A stretch of DNA of 64,000 bases from assembly GCA_018394295.1 (NCBI GenBank), contig CP074573.1:558001-622000 (forward strand). Reading direction: 5' to 3'. The notes beneath the pieces were generated by a model, which was not told the origin of the DNA, did not search any database, and was given only the letters and a program-made list of their open reading frames with translations. Source of the stretch: Mycoplasmatota bacterium (GTDB lineage: Bacteria > Bacillota_I > Bacilli_A > Haloplasmatales > Haloplasmataceae). Position numbers and translations under genes: made by a program. Positions 7,752-16,574 of the stretch are shown here, one piece after another (within the stretch, counting starts at the first letter, position 1; each line of letters opens with the position of its first letter).

Positions 7752-9243
7752 TTTAATACAAACTAGCCCTCAGGAAACAGGCAAAATGACCAATCTATTG
7801 ATAAAAATACTTGTTTGGCCATTTAAAAAAATCTATCATATTATTACTAATTTAGTTATCAATTTATATAAATTAATTGTTAAATTGTTTAGATTTATCT
7901 TTTTTGTATCTTTATTTATCTTATCACTACCAGTATTATTAGTAGATATAATCATTCAAGTTGTTAATTTATTTGTTAAAAAAGATATTACATTTATAGA
8001 AGAATCAACTACGAATGAATATTTAAATTTTTATCAAAAATCAGTAAGAAATCCGGTAATGTTTATTTTTGCAGTAATTATCGATATGATAAAAATGATA
8101 TTTACTGGAATTGGTAATATATTTTTTTGGATTTATAATCTGAAGTTTTTAAGTTTTTTGACAAAACCTTTATATAAATATGTTTTACAATATGTTTTTA
8201 ACTTTGTTAAGAAGTTTGTGATTAATCCATTATTATATGTTAAAAACTTAATTACTTTGGAACCTTACAAAAAATATTATATGAAAAACAAAACAGATAT
8301 TCATGATGTAGCTCATGCTTACATCTATTTATCTCCAGCACTTGTTTTAATCTTAATATTCTTAGTTTACCCTTTATATAATACATTCATAATGTCATTT
8401 AAAGTTGACTTAAATTACTTAACGGGTGAATATAAGGGAATAGGATTAAATTATTATCTTGATATATTTAAAATTGATCCTAGATATGTTGAAAGATATG
8501 GCGGAACTTTTCAAGCAATGTGGCAGAATACTCGTGGTTTCTGGAGACCATTCTTTAATACATTTATAATTGTTTTTGTATCAGTTCCAATTTCTGTTTT
8601 AATTTCTTTATTGATTGCTGTTGCATTAAATTCAATAAAAAAATTGCAAGGATTTTTCCAAACAATCTTCTTTTTACCATATGTAACAAACGTTATTGCG
8701 ATTGGTATGGTATTTAGTATGTTGTTTAATCAAAAATATGGACTAATTAATTTAGTAACAGGACTTGATACAAATTGGATGGCACCTAAAGCTGATAATT
8801 TACATATCTTAATTTCACTTATGATTTATACAATTTGGTCAGCTTTACCATTTAAAATTATGGTATTTTTATCAGGTATCCAAGGGATAGATAAACAATA
8901 TTATCAAGCAGCTCAAGTTGATGCAACTTCAAAATTTAGAGTATTTTGGAGAATTACTGTTCCACTGCTTTCACCATTTATTCTTTATATTACGATTACA
9001 TCATGTATAGGTGCATTTAAAGCATATGCTTCTGTTATCGCAATGTTTGGTGATAAAGCAGGTCCAACAGGTAATTATGGAGCTGCAGGAACAATCGTTT
9101 GGTATGTGTACGGTTTCCTTAATAATTATGGAACACCAGGTAACATAGCAAGGGCATCAGCTGGGTCAGTTATTCTGTTCATGATAATTCTTGCATTTAC
9201 TTATGTTCAAATGAAGGTAAGTCGCAAGAGAGTACATTATTAA
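7741..9243 (+). CDS. CUT1 ABC permease, MalF-like, with long hydrophobic N-terminal extension
   Basis: A 500-residue permease. Residues from about 190 onward are a normal MalF-type inner-membrane domain with six predicted helices and the EAA loop QAAQVDATSKFRVFWRI. The first about 185 residues are extra: several aromatic and Leu/Ile/Phe-rich stretches separated by Lys-rich turns, likely additional membrane or membrane-surface helices. Most CUT1 permeases are near 300 residues. MalF of enterics has an insertion, but of a different kind. It starts at ATG 7741 inside the ATPase gene with GGAG upstream, indicating translational coupling, and ends 10 bp before the partner permease start. Confidence 0.85.
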   Translation: MKSNLIQTSPQETGKMTNLLIKILVWPFKKIYHIITNLVINLYKLIVKLFRFIFFVSLFILSLPVLLVDIIIQVVNLFVKKDITFIEESTTNEYLNFYQKSVRNPVMFIFAVIIDMIKMIFTGIGNIFFWIYNLKFLSFLTKPLYKYVLQYVFNFVKKFVINPLLYVKNLITLEPYKKYYMKNKTDIHDVAHAYIYLSPALVLILIFLVYPLYNTFIMSFKVDLNYLTGEYKGIGLNYYLDIFKIDPRYVERYGGTFQAMWQNTRGFWRPFFNTFIIVFVSVPISVLISLLIAVALNSIKKLQGFFQTIFFLPYVTNVIAIGMVFSMLFNQKYGLINLVTGLDTNWMAPKADNLHILISLMIYTIWSALPFKIMVFLSGIQGIDKQYYQAAQVDATSKFRVFWRITVPLLSPFILYITITSCIGAFKAYASVIAMFGDKAGPTGNYGAAGTIVWYVYGFLNNYGTPGNIARASAGSVILFMIILAFTYVQMKVSRKRVHY

Positions 9244-9253
9244 GGTGATGAAT

Positions 9254-10123
9254 ATGGAAAAAAATAAAAATTATAAAATTTGGCATATAGTATCTAAAGT
9301 ATTGATTTATCTATTTCTTATTGCATTAGCAATATTTATTATAATTCCATTTTATTGGATGATTGTAACTGCTTTAAAGACTAAAGCTGAAGTTGAATTA
9401 ATTCCACCAACATTATTTCCAAAAGATATTGCTTGGTCTAATTTCTTCAGTAAAACTAAATCAGCTTTTACTTATAATCCACAAGCTCGTTTTGATATAT
9501 TCTTTAAAAACACAATCATTGTAGCGTTCTTCTCTACATTAGGTACATTAATAACTACAATATTAGCAGCATTTGCCTTTTCTCGCTTATCTTTTAAAGG
9601 AAGAGATTTCTTATTTGGTGCATTATTATCAACGATGATGATTCCAGGAGAAATGCTTATCATTACTAACTTCGTTACGGTATCAAACTTTGGTTGGATT
9701 AACCAATTTCAAGCGTTGATTATACCATTTATGACAAGTGTGTTCTATATCTTCTTTTTAAGACAAACATTTAAACAAATACCTGATGAACTGTATTATG
9801 CTGCGAAAGTAGATGGAACAAGTGACTTTAAATATTTATGGAGAATTATGATACCAATTGGTTCTCCAACAATTGTTACGATTTCAATTCTGAATGCATT
9901 AGGTTCATGGAATGCTTATATTTGGCCTAATTTAGTTACAAATGAAGTATCTATGCGTTTAATTACAAATGGTTTAAATACAGCATTTAGTGTTGATGGA
10001 CGTCCTGCTAGAAATATGCAAATGGCAGCAAGTGCGATTGTAACAATCCCAATATTAATTCTATTTTTACTCTTAAGAAAACAAATTATGCGTGGTGTAT
10101 CACGAAGTGGTATTAAAGGGTAA
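9254..10123 (+). CDS. CUT1 ABC permease, MalG-like
   Basis: A 289-residue permease partner of the preceding gene. It has an N-terminal helix IYLFLIALAIFIIIPFYWMI, the TALKT motif after the first helix, and an EAA loop YAAKVDGTSDFKYLWRIMIP near residue 190. The C-terminus is typical (RGVSRSGIKG). GTG 9245 and ATG 9248 are in frame, but AAGGTGA at 9242-9248 is properly spaced for the ATG at 9254, so I use that start. A strong stem-loop separates it from the binding-protein gene. Confidence 0.88.
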   Translation: MEKNKNYKIWHIVSKVLIYLFLIALAIFIIIPFYWMIVTALKTKAEVELIPPTLFPKDIAWSNFFSKTKSAFTYNPQARFDIFFKNTIIVAFFSTLGTLITTILAAFAFSRLSFKGRDFLFGALLSTMMIPGEMLIITNFVTVSNFGWINQFQALIIPFMTSVFYIFFLRQTFKQIPDELYYAAKVDGTSDFKYLWRIMIPIGSPTIVTISILNALGSWNAYIWPNLVTNEVSMRLITNGLNTAFSVDGRPARNMQMAASAIVTIPILILFLLLRKQIMRGVSRSGIKG

Positions 10124-10124
10124 T

Positions 10125-10162
10125 AAGTTTTACGAGTATCTCTTGTAGATATTCGTAAACTT
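10125..10162 (+). promoter_or_regulatory. Intercistronic stem-loop between permease and binding-protein genes
   Basis: AAGTTTTACGAGTATC (10125-10140) pairs with GATATTCGTAAACTT (10148-10162) with one bulged T and a G-U pair. No T-run follows. Such a hairpin could protect or process the mRNA so that the binding protein is made in excess. Confidence 0.5.
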
Positions 10163-10198
10163 ATCTATAAATAAGTTATAAATAAATAGGAGGAAAAA

Positions 10199-11566
10199 AT
10201 GAAAAAAATTTTTATGATATTAGCAGTGTCATTTGGTTTTATACTTGTTGGTTGTAATGTAACTGTTGATACTGAAGAGACAACAAAACAAACTACAACG
10301 ACTAAAGATAATACTTCAACAACTGAGGAGACAACAACAGAAGAAACAATGGATACAACCATCACTGGTCCAGTAACTATTTCATTCTGGCATGCTTTTG
10401 GTGGAACTAAGGAAGAAATCTTACTTGAGTTAGTGACTGAATTTGTAGAAGAATATCCACAAGTTACAGTAGAACTTTTTAGCCAAGGTGATTATAATGG
10501 TCTAAGAGATAAAACAATTCAATCAATTGTTACTGGTAATACACCAACTATGTTACTAGCTTATCCAGATCATATTGCTGATTATTTAACAGGTAATGGT
10601 GTTGTTTCGTTAGATTCATATATCAATAACTCTGAAATTGGATTTACCCAAGAAGAAATGGATGATTTCGTTCCAGCTTATTTACAAGAAAATAGACAAT
10701 TTGATGGTGCAACTTATGGGTTACCATTTAACAAATCAACTGAGGTATTAATTTACAATAAAACATATTTTGATACAAATGGAATTACTGTTCCACAAAC
10801 TTGGGATGAAGTTAAAACCATATCAGAACAAATTCATACTGATACAAATAAATGGGGATTTGCTTATGATTCATCAGCAAACTTATTTATCACATTGACT
10901 CGTCAATGGGGTGGACAATATACTGGTGCTAATGGAGAACTATTATTTAATAATCCACAAACTATAGAAATGTTAGATTATTATTATGATCAACATGAAG
11001 CAGGATTATTTACAATTCCAGCTGAATGGGAGCAAAATTATGCTTCTGAACCATTTAAAAACCAAGAAGTTTATATGACAGTTGGTTCAACAGCTGGTAT
11101 TAAATATAATGTACCTGCAAATGGAGCATTCGAAATTGGTGTAGCGCCTATCCCACAAAAAGATCTTGATAATAAAGCAGTAATCCAACAAGGTACAAAT
11201 ATTTCGATTATGTCTAATGCAACTGATCAAGAAAAATTAGCTGCATGGTTATTAACCAAACATTTAACAAGTAAAGAATCTACAATATCTTGGGCAGAAC
11301 AAACTGGATATTTACCAGTTAGAATATCTGCTTTAGAAGATGCTGATTATCAAGATTTCTTAAATAATCCAAGTGATGAAGAAAAATATGTTGCATTAGC
11401 AGAAAAAGCAGCATTTGAACAAGTAAGTTATATGTTCTATGACCCAGCATTCACTGGTTCATCAAATGCTCGTAATGAAGTAGAAATGGTAGTAGGTAAT
11501 GTATTATTTGGTGGAATCACTCCAGAAACTGCACTTGAAGATGCAATTTGGAATTTAGAAGGATAA
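10199..11566 (+). CDS. Sugar-type ABC extracellular solute-binding lipoprotein
   Basis: A 455-residue surface lipoprotein. The signal peptide ends in LVGC, so Cys19 is lipidated. Residues about 25-55 form a Thr/Glu-rich linker. The mature domain begins ITISFWHAFGG and belongs to the bacterial extracellular solute-binding family 1 (UgpB/MalE type): GLPFNKSTEVLIYNK and TWDEVKTISEQI are characteristic. It is the receptor for the upstream permeases and ATPase, although in many CUT1 operons the receptor comes first. AGGAGG precedes ATG 10199. The same Thr-rich stalk occurs in the next three lipoproteins, implying that all are held away from the membrane in the same way. Confidence 0.9.
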   Translation: MKKIFMILAVSFGFILVGCNVTVDTEETTKQTTTTKDNTSTTEETTTEETMDTTITGPVTISFWHAFGGTKEEILLELVTEFVEEYPQVTVELFSQGDYNGLRDKTIQSIVTGNTPTMLLAYPDHIADYLTGNGVVSLDSYINNSEIGFTQEEMDDFVPAYLQENRQFDGATYGLPFNKSTEVLIYNKTYFDTNGITVPQTWDEVKTISEQIHTDTNKWGFAYDSSANLFITLTRQWGGQYTGANGELLFNNPQTIEMLDYYYDQHEAGLFTIPAEWEQNYASEPFKNQEVYMTVGSTAGIKYNVPANGAFEIGVAPIPQKDLDNKAVIQQGTNISIMSNATDQEKLAAWLLTKHLTSKESTISWAEQTGYLPVRISALEDADYQDFLNNPSDEEKYVALAEKAAFEQVSYMFYDPAFTGSSNARNEVEMVVGNVLFGGITPETALEDAIWNLEG

Positions 11567-11614
11567 TAAAAGATAACCTAAATACAAAATACTTATTTTA
11601 CATAGGTGGTTAAG

Positions 11615-12883
11615 ATGTTTAATAGAAGAAAATTTTTCATGGCGTTTAGTTCATTAGTATTAGTTGTTTTATTGTATGGTTGTCAAGTAGATAAAAACCA
11701 AACAACAACAACTGAACAAACGACAACAACAGAACAAACAACAACAACAGAACAAACAACAACAACAGAGGATAATACCCCTGTAGAGTTGACAACAGAT
11801 TATACAGATGATTTTAAACTTGAAGCAAGTTATGAAGGTAAGGAATTTATTAAAGATGGTATAGGTGAAGTTACCCTAGACCGATGTGTTGATGGTGATA
11901 CAGCACATTTTAATAGTAATGGAGAAATATTTAAGGTGCGATTTATTGGAATTGATACACCAGAATCAACTGCAAAATTAGATCCATGGGGAAAAGCCGC
12001 TTCACGTTTCACTTGTGAAAAGTTAACCAATGCAGAAACAATTGTTTTACAAAGAGAAGACCAAGTATTAGATTCAACAGGGACTCGTTATTTAGGTTTT
12101 GTATGGTATGATGGTAGATTACTTAATCTAGAATTAGTAGAACAAGCTTTCACATCAACAAAAGGTTTATCAGGATCTCCTTATGCGAATGTGTTTTATA
12201 CAGCTGAATTAGAAACACAACAAACAGGTAGAAGAATTTGGGGAGAAAAAGATCCTGAATATGACTATAGTAATACAGCAGTTCAAGTTACTATTAAAGA
12301 ATTAAGAGAAAATCAAGAATCTTATTTAGGTAAAAACGTAATGCTATCGGGTGTTATAACGAGGGTACTTGCGACAAATACTTATTGTGCCTTTATAGAA
12401 CAAGACGGATATGCTGCTTATATTTTTGCAGGATATACACCGATTTACAGTTTGAAAGCAGGCAATGAAGTAAGAATTATCGCAAATGTATCTCAATATA
12501 ATGGTCTGCTAGAATTATCGAATATAACTAGTAAAAAAATTGAAGTCATTTCAAAAGACAATGTATCTACTCCGAATGTAATTACAATTGATACTATTGT
12601 TGAAAATTTAGAATCTACATTAGTTCAAATTAATGATTTAACAGTTAAACGTGTCTATACTTCTAAGAACGGATCATTTAGTGTATATGCAGAAGATACT
12701 AATGGTCAAGAAATAAAAATTAGAGTTGATTCAAACTTATATCCAAAGGTAGAAGAATCACAATTTCCAGTAGGTAAGAATTTTGATATTATTGGTAATA
12801 TTTCTGAATTTACTAATTTAGGAGAAACACCTAATTATCAAATAGCTTTATCTAGTATAAATGATTTAACTTTTAAAAATTAA
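11615..12883 (+). CDS. Surface lipoprotein nuclease: SNase domain plus OB-like domains
   Basis: A 422-residue lipoprotein (lipobox LLYGC, Cys23) with a four-times repeated QTTTTE stalk. Residues about 70-205 are a staphylococcal nuclease/thermonuclease domain: DRCVDGDTAHF, then VRFIGIDTPE containing the Arg and Asp/Glu of the active site, and TRYLGFVWYDGR carrying the second Arg. All catalytic residues appear present, so it should cleave DNA and/or RNA outside the cell. Residues about 215-420 look like two OB-like domains (YLGKNVMLSGVITRV and the STLVQINDLTV region) of the kind found in secreted nucleases. GTG 11606 is in frame, but AGGTGG fits ATG 11615 better. It lies 48 bp after the ABC binding protein, in the same direction. 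Confidence 0.85.
   Translation: MFNRRKFFMAFSSLVLVVLLYGCQVDKNQTTTTEQTTTTEQTTTTEQTTTTEDNTPVELTTDYTDDFKLEASYEGKEFIKDGIGEVTLDRCVDGDTAHFNSNGEIFKVRFIGIDTPESTAKLDPWGKAASRFTCEKLTNAETIVLQREDQVLDSTGTRYLGFVWYDGRLLNLELVEQAFTSTKGLSGSPYANVFYTAELETQQTGRRIWGEKDPEYDYSNTAVQVTIKELRENQESYLGKNVMLSGVITRVLATNTYCAFIEQDGYAAYIFAGYTPIYSLKAGNEVRIIANVSQYNGLLELSNITSKKIEVISKDNVSTPNVITIDTIVENLESTLVQINDLTVKRVYTSKNGSFSVYAEDTNGQEIKIRVDSNLYPKVEESQFPVGKNFDIIGNISEFTNLGETPNYQIALSSINDLTFKN
11699..11770 (+). repeat. Tandem repeat, four 18-bp units encoding QTTTTE
   Basis: Four consecutive 18-bp units, differing only at synonymous third positions, encode the stalk just after the lipidated Cys. Slippage could change stalk length without a frameshift. 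Confidence 0.85.
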
Positions 12884-12912
12884 GTAAGTTCAAATTTAGA
12901 AGGAGGAGAAAT

Positions 12913-15900
12913 ATGTTTAGAGCCTTAAAAAAATATTCATTTGTTCTTGTCATCGTCTTTTTGTTAGTTCTAACAGCTTGTCAAAATGATGAAAAAACAA
13001 CTACAACTGAAGAAACTACGACAACAGAACAAACAACAACTGAAGACACAACAACAACAACTGAAGACCCTGAAGTAGCAAAAGTTGCAGAAGCAAAAGC
13101 AGCTTTAATACTAGGTGATTTAAGTCAAGTAAAATCTAACTTAACATTACCTACAGCAGGTAGACATGAAACTACAATTACTTGGGTGTCAAGTAATCCA
13201 GATGTATTAAGTAATGAAGGTGTTGTTACTAGACCTGAAAATGGTTCTGGTAATGTTCATTTAACATTAACAGCAACAATTACTTTAAATGATGTTACTG
13301 ATACTAAAGAATTTGACGTTAGAGTAATTGAAGAAGATGCAAAAGTTGGTGGAACAATTGCCAGCGTATTAGATCAATCTAAAGATACAGTTGTAACGAT
13401 AGATTCAGGTATCGTATTTGCATTAAGAGATAAAGGATACTATGTTTACGATGAAACTGGATTTATGTATATTTATACTGGTGATGCTCCAACGGTTACT
13501 GTTGGTGATGCGTTATTAATTCAAGGTACTTTAGATATTTATTATGATCAACCTGAAATTAAAAACGTTACTAAAGCAGATGTAATCAGTTCTGATAATG
13601 CAATGCCAACTCCAGTTGAATCTACAATTGCTGATATCGTTGCATTTGATACAAAAGTTAAAACTAATTATTCACAATATTTAACTGTAGTAGGTACAGT
13701 TACATTAGATGAAACTAAAGTATATATTACTGATGATAATTCAAATAAAATTAGAGTTTTAGGTGACCCTGAAACTGTAAGTGCATTTGAAGGTAAGAAA
13801 GTATCTATCAATGTTGTAATTGATAGTTATCATAGTACTGCTTTAGAATGGCGTATTACATTCGCAAATAATGCAGGTGATATTACAGAAATCAATGTTT
13901 CAGATCAAGAAGCTCTTACTAGTGCTGTAAGTAATTTAACACTTGATGATTTAGTATATGGTGATTTATCACTAGCTACAACTTCTGGTGATGTTGCAAT
14001 TGCATGGACAACTGATAATGCTGATGTTATTACAACTGATGGAACTGTAACTCGCCCTGCACAAGGTGAAAGTGATGTAACAGTTAAATTAACTGCTACG
14101 CTTACAATTGGTGATTTAACAGAAACTAAAGAGTTTACTTTAACAGTAAAAGCTTTAAATGTAATCACACTTAATGATGTTATTTCATCAGATTCTGTAG
14201 ATTATATAGTAGATGTTGAAGGTATTGTATATGGAGTAATTCAACAAGGTTACTTCTTATATGATGGAACAGCAACAATTTATGTATATACAGGTTCAGC
14301 TCCAACAGTTGTTAAAGGTGACGAAGTAAGAATAACTGGTGAATATACAATTTACAATGATCAAACAGAAATAATGAATATTGAAAGTACAGTTGCTTTA
14401 ACAAGTTGTACATACTCATTACCAACTGCTCAAGCTTCTTCAATTGCTGATATAGTAAACTACTTATCTACAGACAAAACTGTCTATGGTAGTTATCTTA
14501 CTGTAGAAGGTATCGTTACTAAAGAAATATCAGGATCTTATACAAATTGGTATCTTGTTGACGGACAAGGTAACAAAATCATGGTTTATTATAAATCTGA
14601 AGTAGATGAAGTAAAAGCGTTTGAAGGTAAAAATATTAGTATCAATGTTATTGTATATAGATATAACAATGATGAATGGCAAGTATCTTTCATCAAAGGT
14701 GATACAATTAGTGAAGTTGCTTTAACAGATCAACAACTATTAGATTCAGCTAAACAAAACTTAACATTACCTAGTGAAGATATTACATCTAACGATTTAG
14801 TTAATGAATTGGGTGGCGTAACAATTTCATGGGCATCATCAGATGCATCAGTGATAACTATTGATGAAACAACTGGTGTTGTAACTATTAATCGTCCTGC
14901 AGCTGGCACACCGAATGCAACGGTTACATTAACTGCTACTCTAACAATTAATGGTTTAACAGATACAAAAGAGTTTACTGTAGTAGTAAAAGCTTTAGAT
15001 ATCCTTACAATTGCAGAAGCAAGAGATGCAGCAGTTGACACAAATATAACTATAAAAGGTATTGTAATTGGTCTTATTGGAAATAACATTTTCTTACAAG
15101 ACGGAACTGCAGGTATCTATGTTTATGTAGGCGGTACTGCTCAAACAGATTTTGTAGTAGGTAATGAAGTTATAATTTCTGGTACACGCGATGAATACAA
15201 AGGATTAATTCAACTAGGTGATGTTACTTCTGTTGAAAAATTTTCTGAAGGAAATACACTTCCTACAGCTACTGAATACACAACGATAGCTGAGTTAATA
15301 GCAGCAGACTTACAAAGTCAATTAGTAACATTAAAAGAAGTTACAATTACTGAACTTCCTACAGATTTAACTTATGGTGGAAATATCGTTGTATCTGATG
15401 GTACTGATACATATACATTACGTATTGATAAATATTTAAATCCTAAAATTGATGTTACATTATTGAATGTTAAAGATGTGATTACAGTAACTGCACCACT
15501 TGGATGCTATAACACATCACAAATTATGTTAAGAACAGATGCTGACATCACAGTTGTTACTGCATATGTTCCAACAGATGCTGAAGTAGTTCAAGCAGCT
15601 ATTGATTCAGTTTCTATAAGTGCTGAAACAACATCTGATTTATCATTACCAACTGATATTGAAGGTGTTACAGTAGTTTGGTCATCAGATAATGCAGCAA
15701 TCGATGCATCTGGTGTTGTTACTAGACCTGCAAATGGTGTTGGTGATGTGACAGTTACTTTAACTGCTACATTTACATTAAATGATGAAACTCAAACAAT
15801 TACATACACTGTTGTTGTTAAAGAAGAAGCTCCAGCTGGTGGTACTGTAGCAACTGATTTATTCTTCTCAGAAATCATTGAAGGTGGAAGTAATAATAAA

Positions 15901-16356
15901 GCAATTGAAATCTATAATGGGACTGGAAAAAATATTACTGATTTATCAGTATATACAGTAGAACTTTATAGTAATGGTGGAACAACTCCATCACAAACTC
16001 TAACATTATCAGGTAGTTTAGCAGCTGGTCAAGTATTTATAATTGGTAATAGTTCTGCTGTTGCAGCAATTAAAGATATCGCAGATGTAGAATCTAATGT
16101 TACTTGGTTTAATGGTGACGATGCTTTAGTTTTAAAGAATGATGGAGCAGTTATCGATTCATTTGGTCAATTAGGGGTAGATCCAGGTTCTTCTTGGACA
16201 AGTGGTGATGTATCTACTGCTAATATGACATTAGTTAGAAAATCAACTATTTCAAGTGGAGATACAGTAACTGATGATGCATTTGATCCAAGTGTTGAAT
16301 GGGTAGCTCATCCACAAGATACATTCACAGAATTAGGATCTCATACAATGGAATAA
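12913..16356 (+). CDS. Giant multidomain surface lipoprotein: Ig-like and OB-like repeats, lamin-tail domain
   Basis: A 1147-residue lipoprotein (lipobox VLTAC, Cys23) with a Thr/Glu stalk at about 30-55. Four Ig-like units of the atrophied bacterial Ig type occur near residues 60-140, 335-410, 620-695 and 895-970. Each has a pattern like ITWVSSNPDVLSNEGVVTRP followed by TLTATITLN and TKEFxV. Between the first three lie OB-like modules (for example DKGYYVYDETGFMYIYTG, IFLQDGTAGIYVYVGG). Residues about 985-1147 match a lamin-tail domain: LFFSEIIEGGSNNKAIEIYN, VFIIGNSSA, WFNGDDALVLKNDG. This architecture is that of the front part of secreted nucleases, but I see no catalytic nuclease domain. 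It may be a binding or scaffold partner of the neighbouring SNase lipoproteins. It sits 29 bp after the nuclease gene with AGGAGGAG, and a terminator follows. Confidence 0.8.
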   Translation: MFRALKKYSFVLVIVFLLVLTACQNDEKTTTTEETTTTEQTTTEDTTTTTEDPEVAKVAEAKAALILGDLSQVKSNLTLPTAGRHETTITWVSSNPDVLSNEGVVTRPENGSGNVHLTLTATITLNDVTDTKEFDVRVIEEDAKVGGTIASVLDQSKDTVVTIDSGIVFALRDKGYYVYDETGFMYIYTGDAPTVTVGDALLIQGTLDIYYDQPEIKNVTKADVISSDNAMPTPVESTIADIVAFDTKVKTNYSQYLTVVGTVTLDETKVYITDDNSNKIRVLGDPETVSAFEGKKVSINVVIDSYHSTALEWRITFANNAGDITEINVSDQEALTSAVSNLTLDDLVYGDLSLATTSGDVAIAWTTDNADVITTDGTVTRPAQGESDVTVKLTATLTIGDLTETKEFTLTVKALNVITLNDVISSDSVDYIVDVEGIVYGVIQQGYFLYDGTATIYVYTGSAPTVVKGDEVRITGEYTIYNDQTEIMNIESTVALTSCTYSLPTAQASSIADIVNYLSTDKTVYGSYLTVEGIVTKEISGSYTNWYLVDGQGNKIMVYYKSEVDEVKAFEGKNISINVIVYRYNNDEWQVSFIKGDTISEVALTDQQLLDSAKQNLTLPSEDITSNDLVNELGGVTISWASSDASVITIDETTGVVTINRPAAGTPNATVTLTATLTINGLTDTKEFTVVVKALDILTIAEARDAAVDTNITIKGIVIGLIGNNIFLQDGTAGIYVYVGGTAQTDFVVGNEVIISGTRDEYKGLIQLGDVTSVEKFSEGNTLPTATEYTTIAELIAADLQSQLVTLKEVTITELPTDLTYGGNIVVSDGTDTYTLRIDKYLNPKIDVTLLNVKDVITVTAPLGCYNTSQIMLRTDADITVVTAYVPTDAEVVQAAIDSVSISAETTSDLSLPTDIEGVTVVWSSDNAAIDASGVVTRPANGVGDVTVTLTATFTLNDETQTITYTVVVKEEAPAGGTVATDLFFSEIIEGGSNNKAIEIYNGTGKNITDLSVYTVELYSNGGTTPSQTLTLSGSLAAGQVFIIGNSSAVAAIKDIADVESNVTWFNGDDALVLKNDGAVIDSFGQLGVDPGSSWTSGDVSTANMTLVRKSTISSGDTVTDDAFDPSVEWVAHPQDTFTELGSHTME

Positions 16357-16369
16357 AAAATTAAAACTT

Positions 16370-16397
16370 AGAAGTCTCTTCGGAGGCTTCTTTTTTT
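16370..16397 (+). terminator. Intrinsic terminator of the importer-nuclease operon
   Basis: AGAAGTCTC (16370-16378), a TTCG tetraloop and GAGGCTTCT (16383-16391) are followed by six more Ts. Confidence 0.9.
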
Positions 16398-16513
16398 ATT
16401 ATTTATATTAATTTTACTAATCTGATCTATATTTAGAAGTAATTGATAAACAACTGAAAAACTAAATGATAATGATATAAGAAATATAAAGGAAGTTAGC
16501 TTTTTGTTGATAT

Positions 16514-16542
16514 TTGACGGATTTCACAATATTGGATATAAT
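16514..16542 (+). promoter_or_regulatory. Sigma-A type promoter of the second nuclease lipoprotein
   Basis: TTGACG (16514-16519), a 17-bp spacer and TATAAT (16537-16542), 32 bp before the start codon. This gives the gene its own transcription start after the upstream terminator. Confidence 0.85.
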
Positions 16543-16574
16543 TAACAAGCAAATATAAATAAGAGGTAGAAGAT

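Noticed and set aside
11699-11770. Tandem repeat as a CRISPR array
   Set aside because: The units are contiguous without spacers and encode a protein stalk.
13905-15089. Minus-strand open frames within the giant lipoprotein gene
   Set aside because: They are antisense to repeats with biased codons, have no ribosome binding sites, and are low-complexity Val/Ser/Thr sequences.
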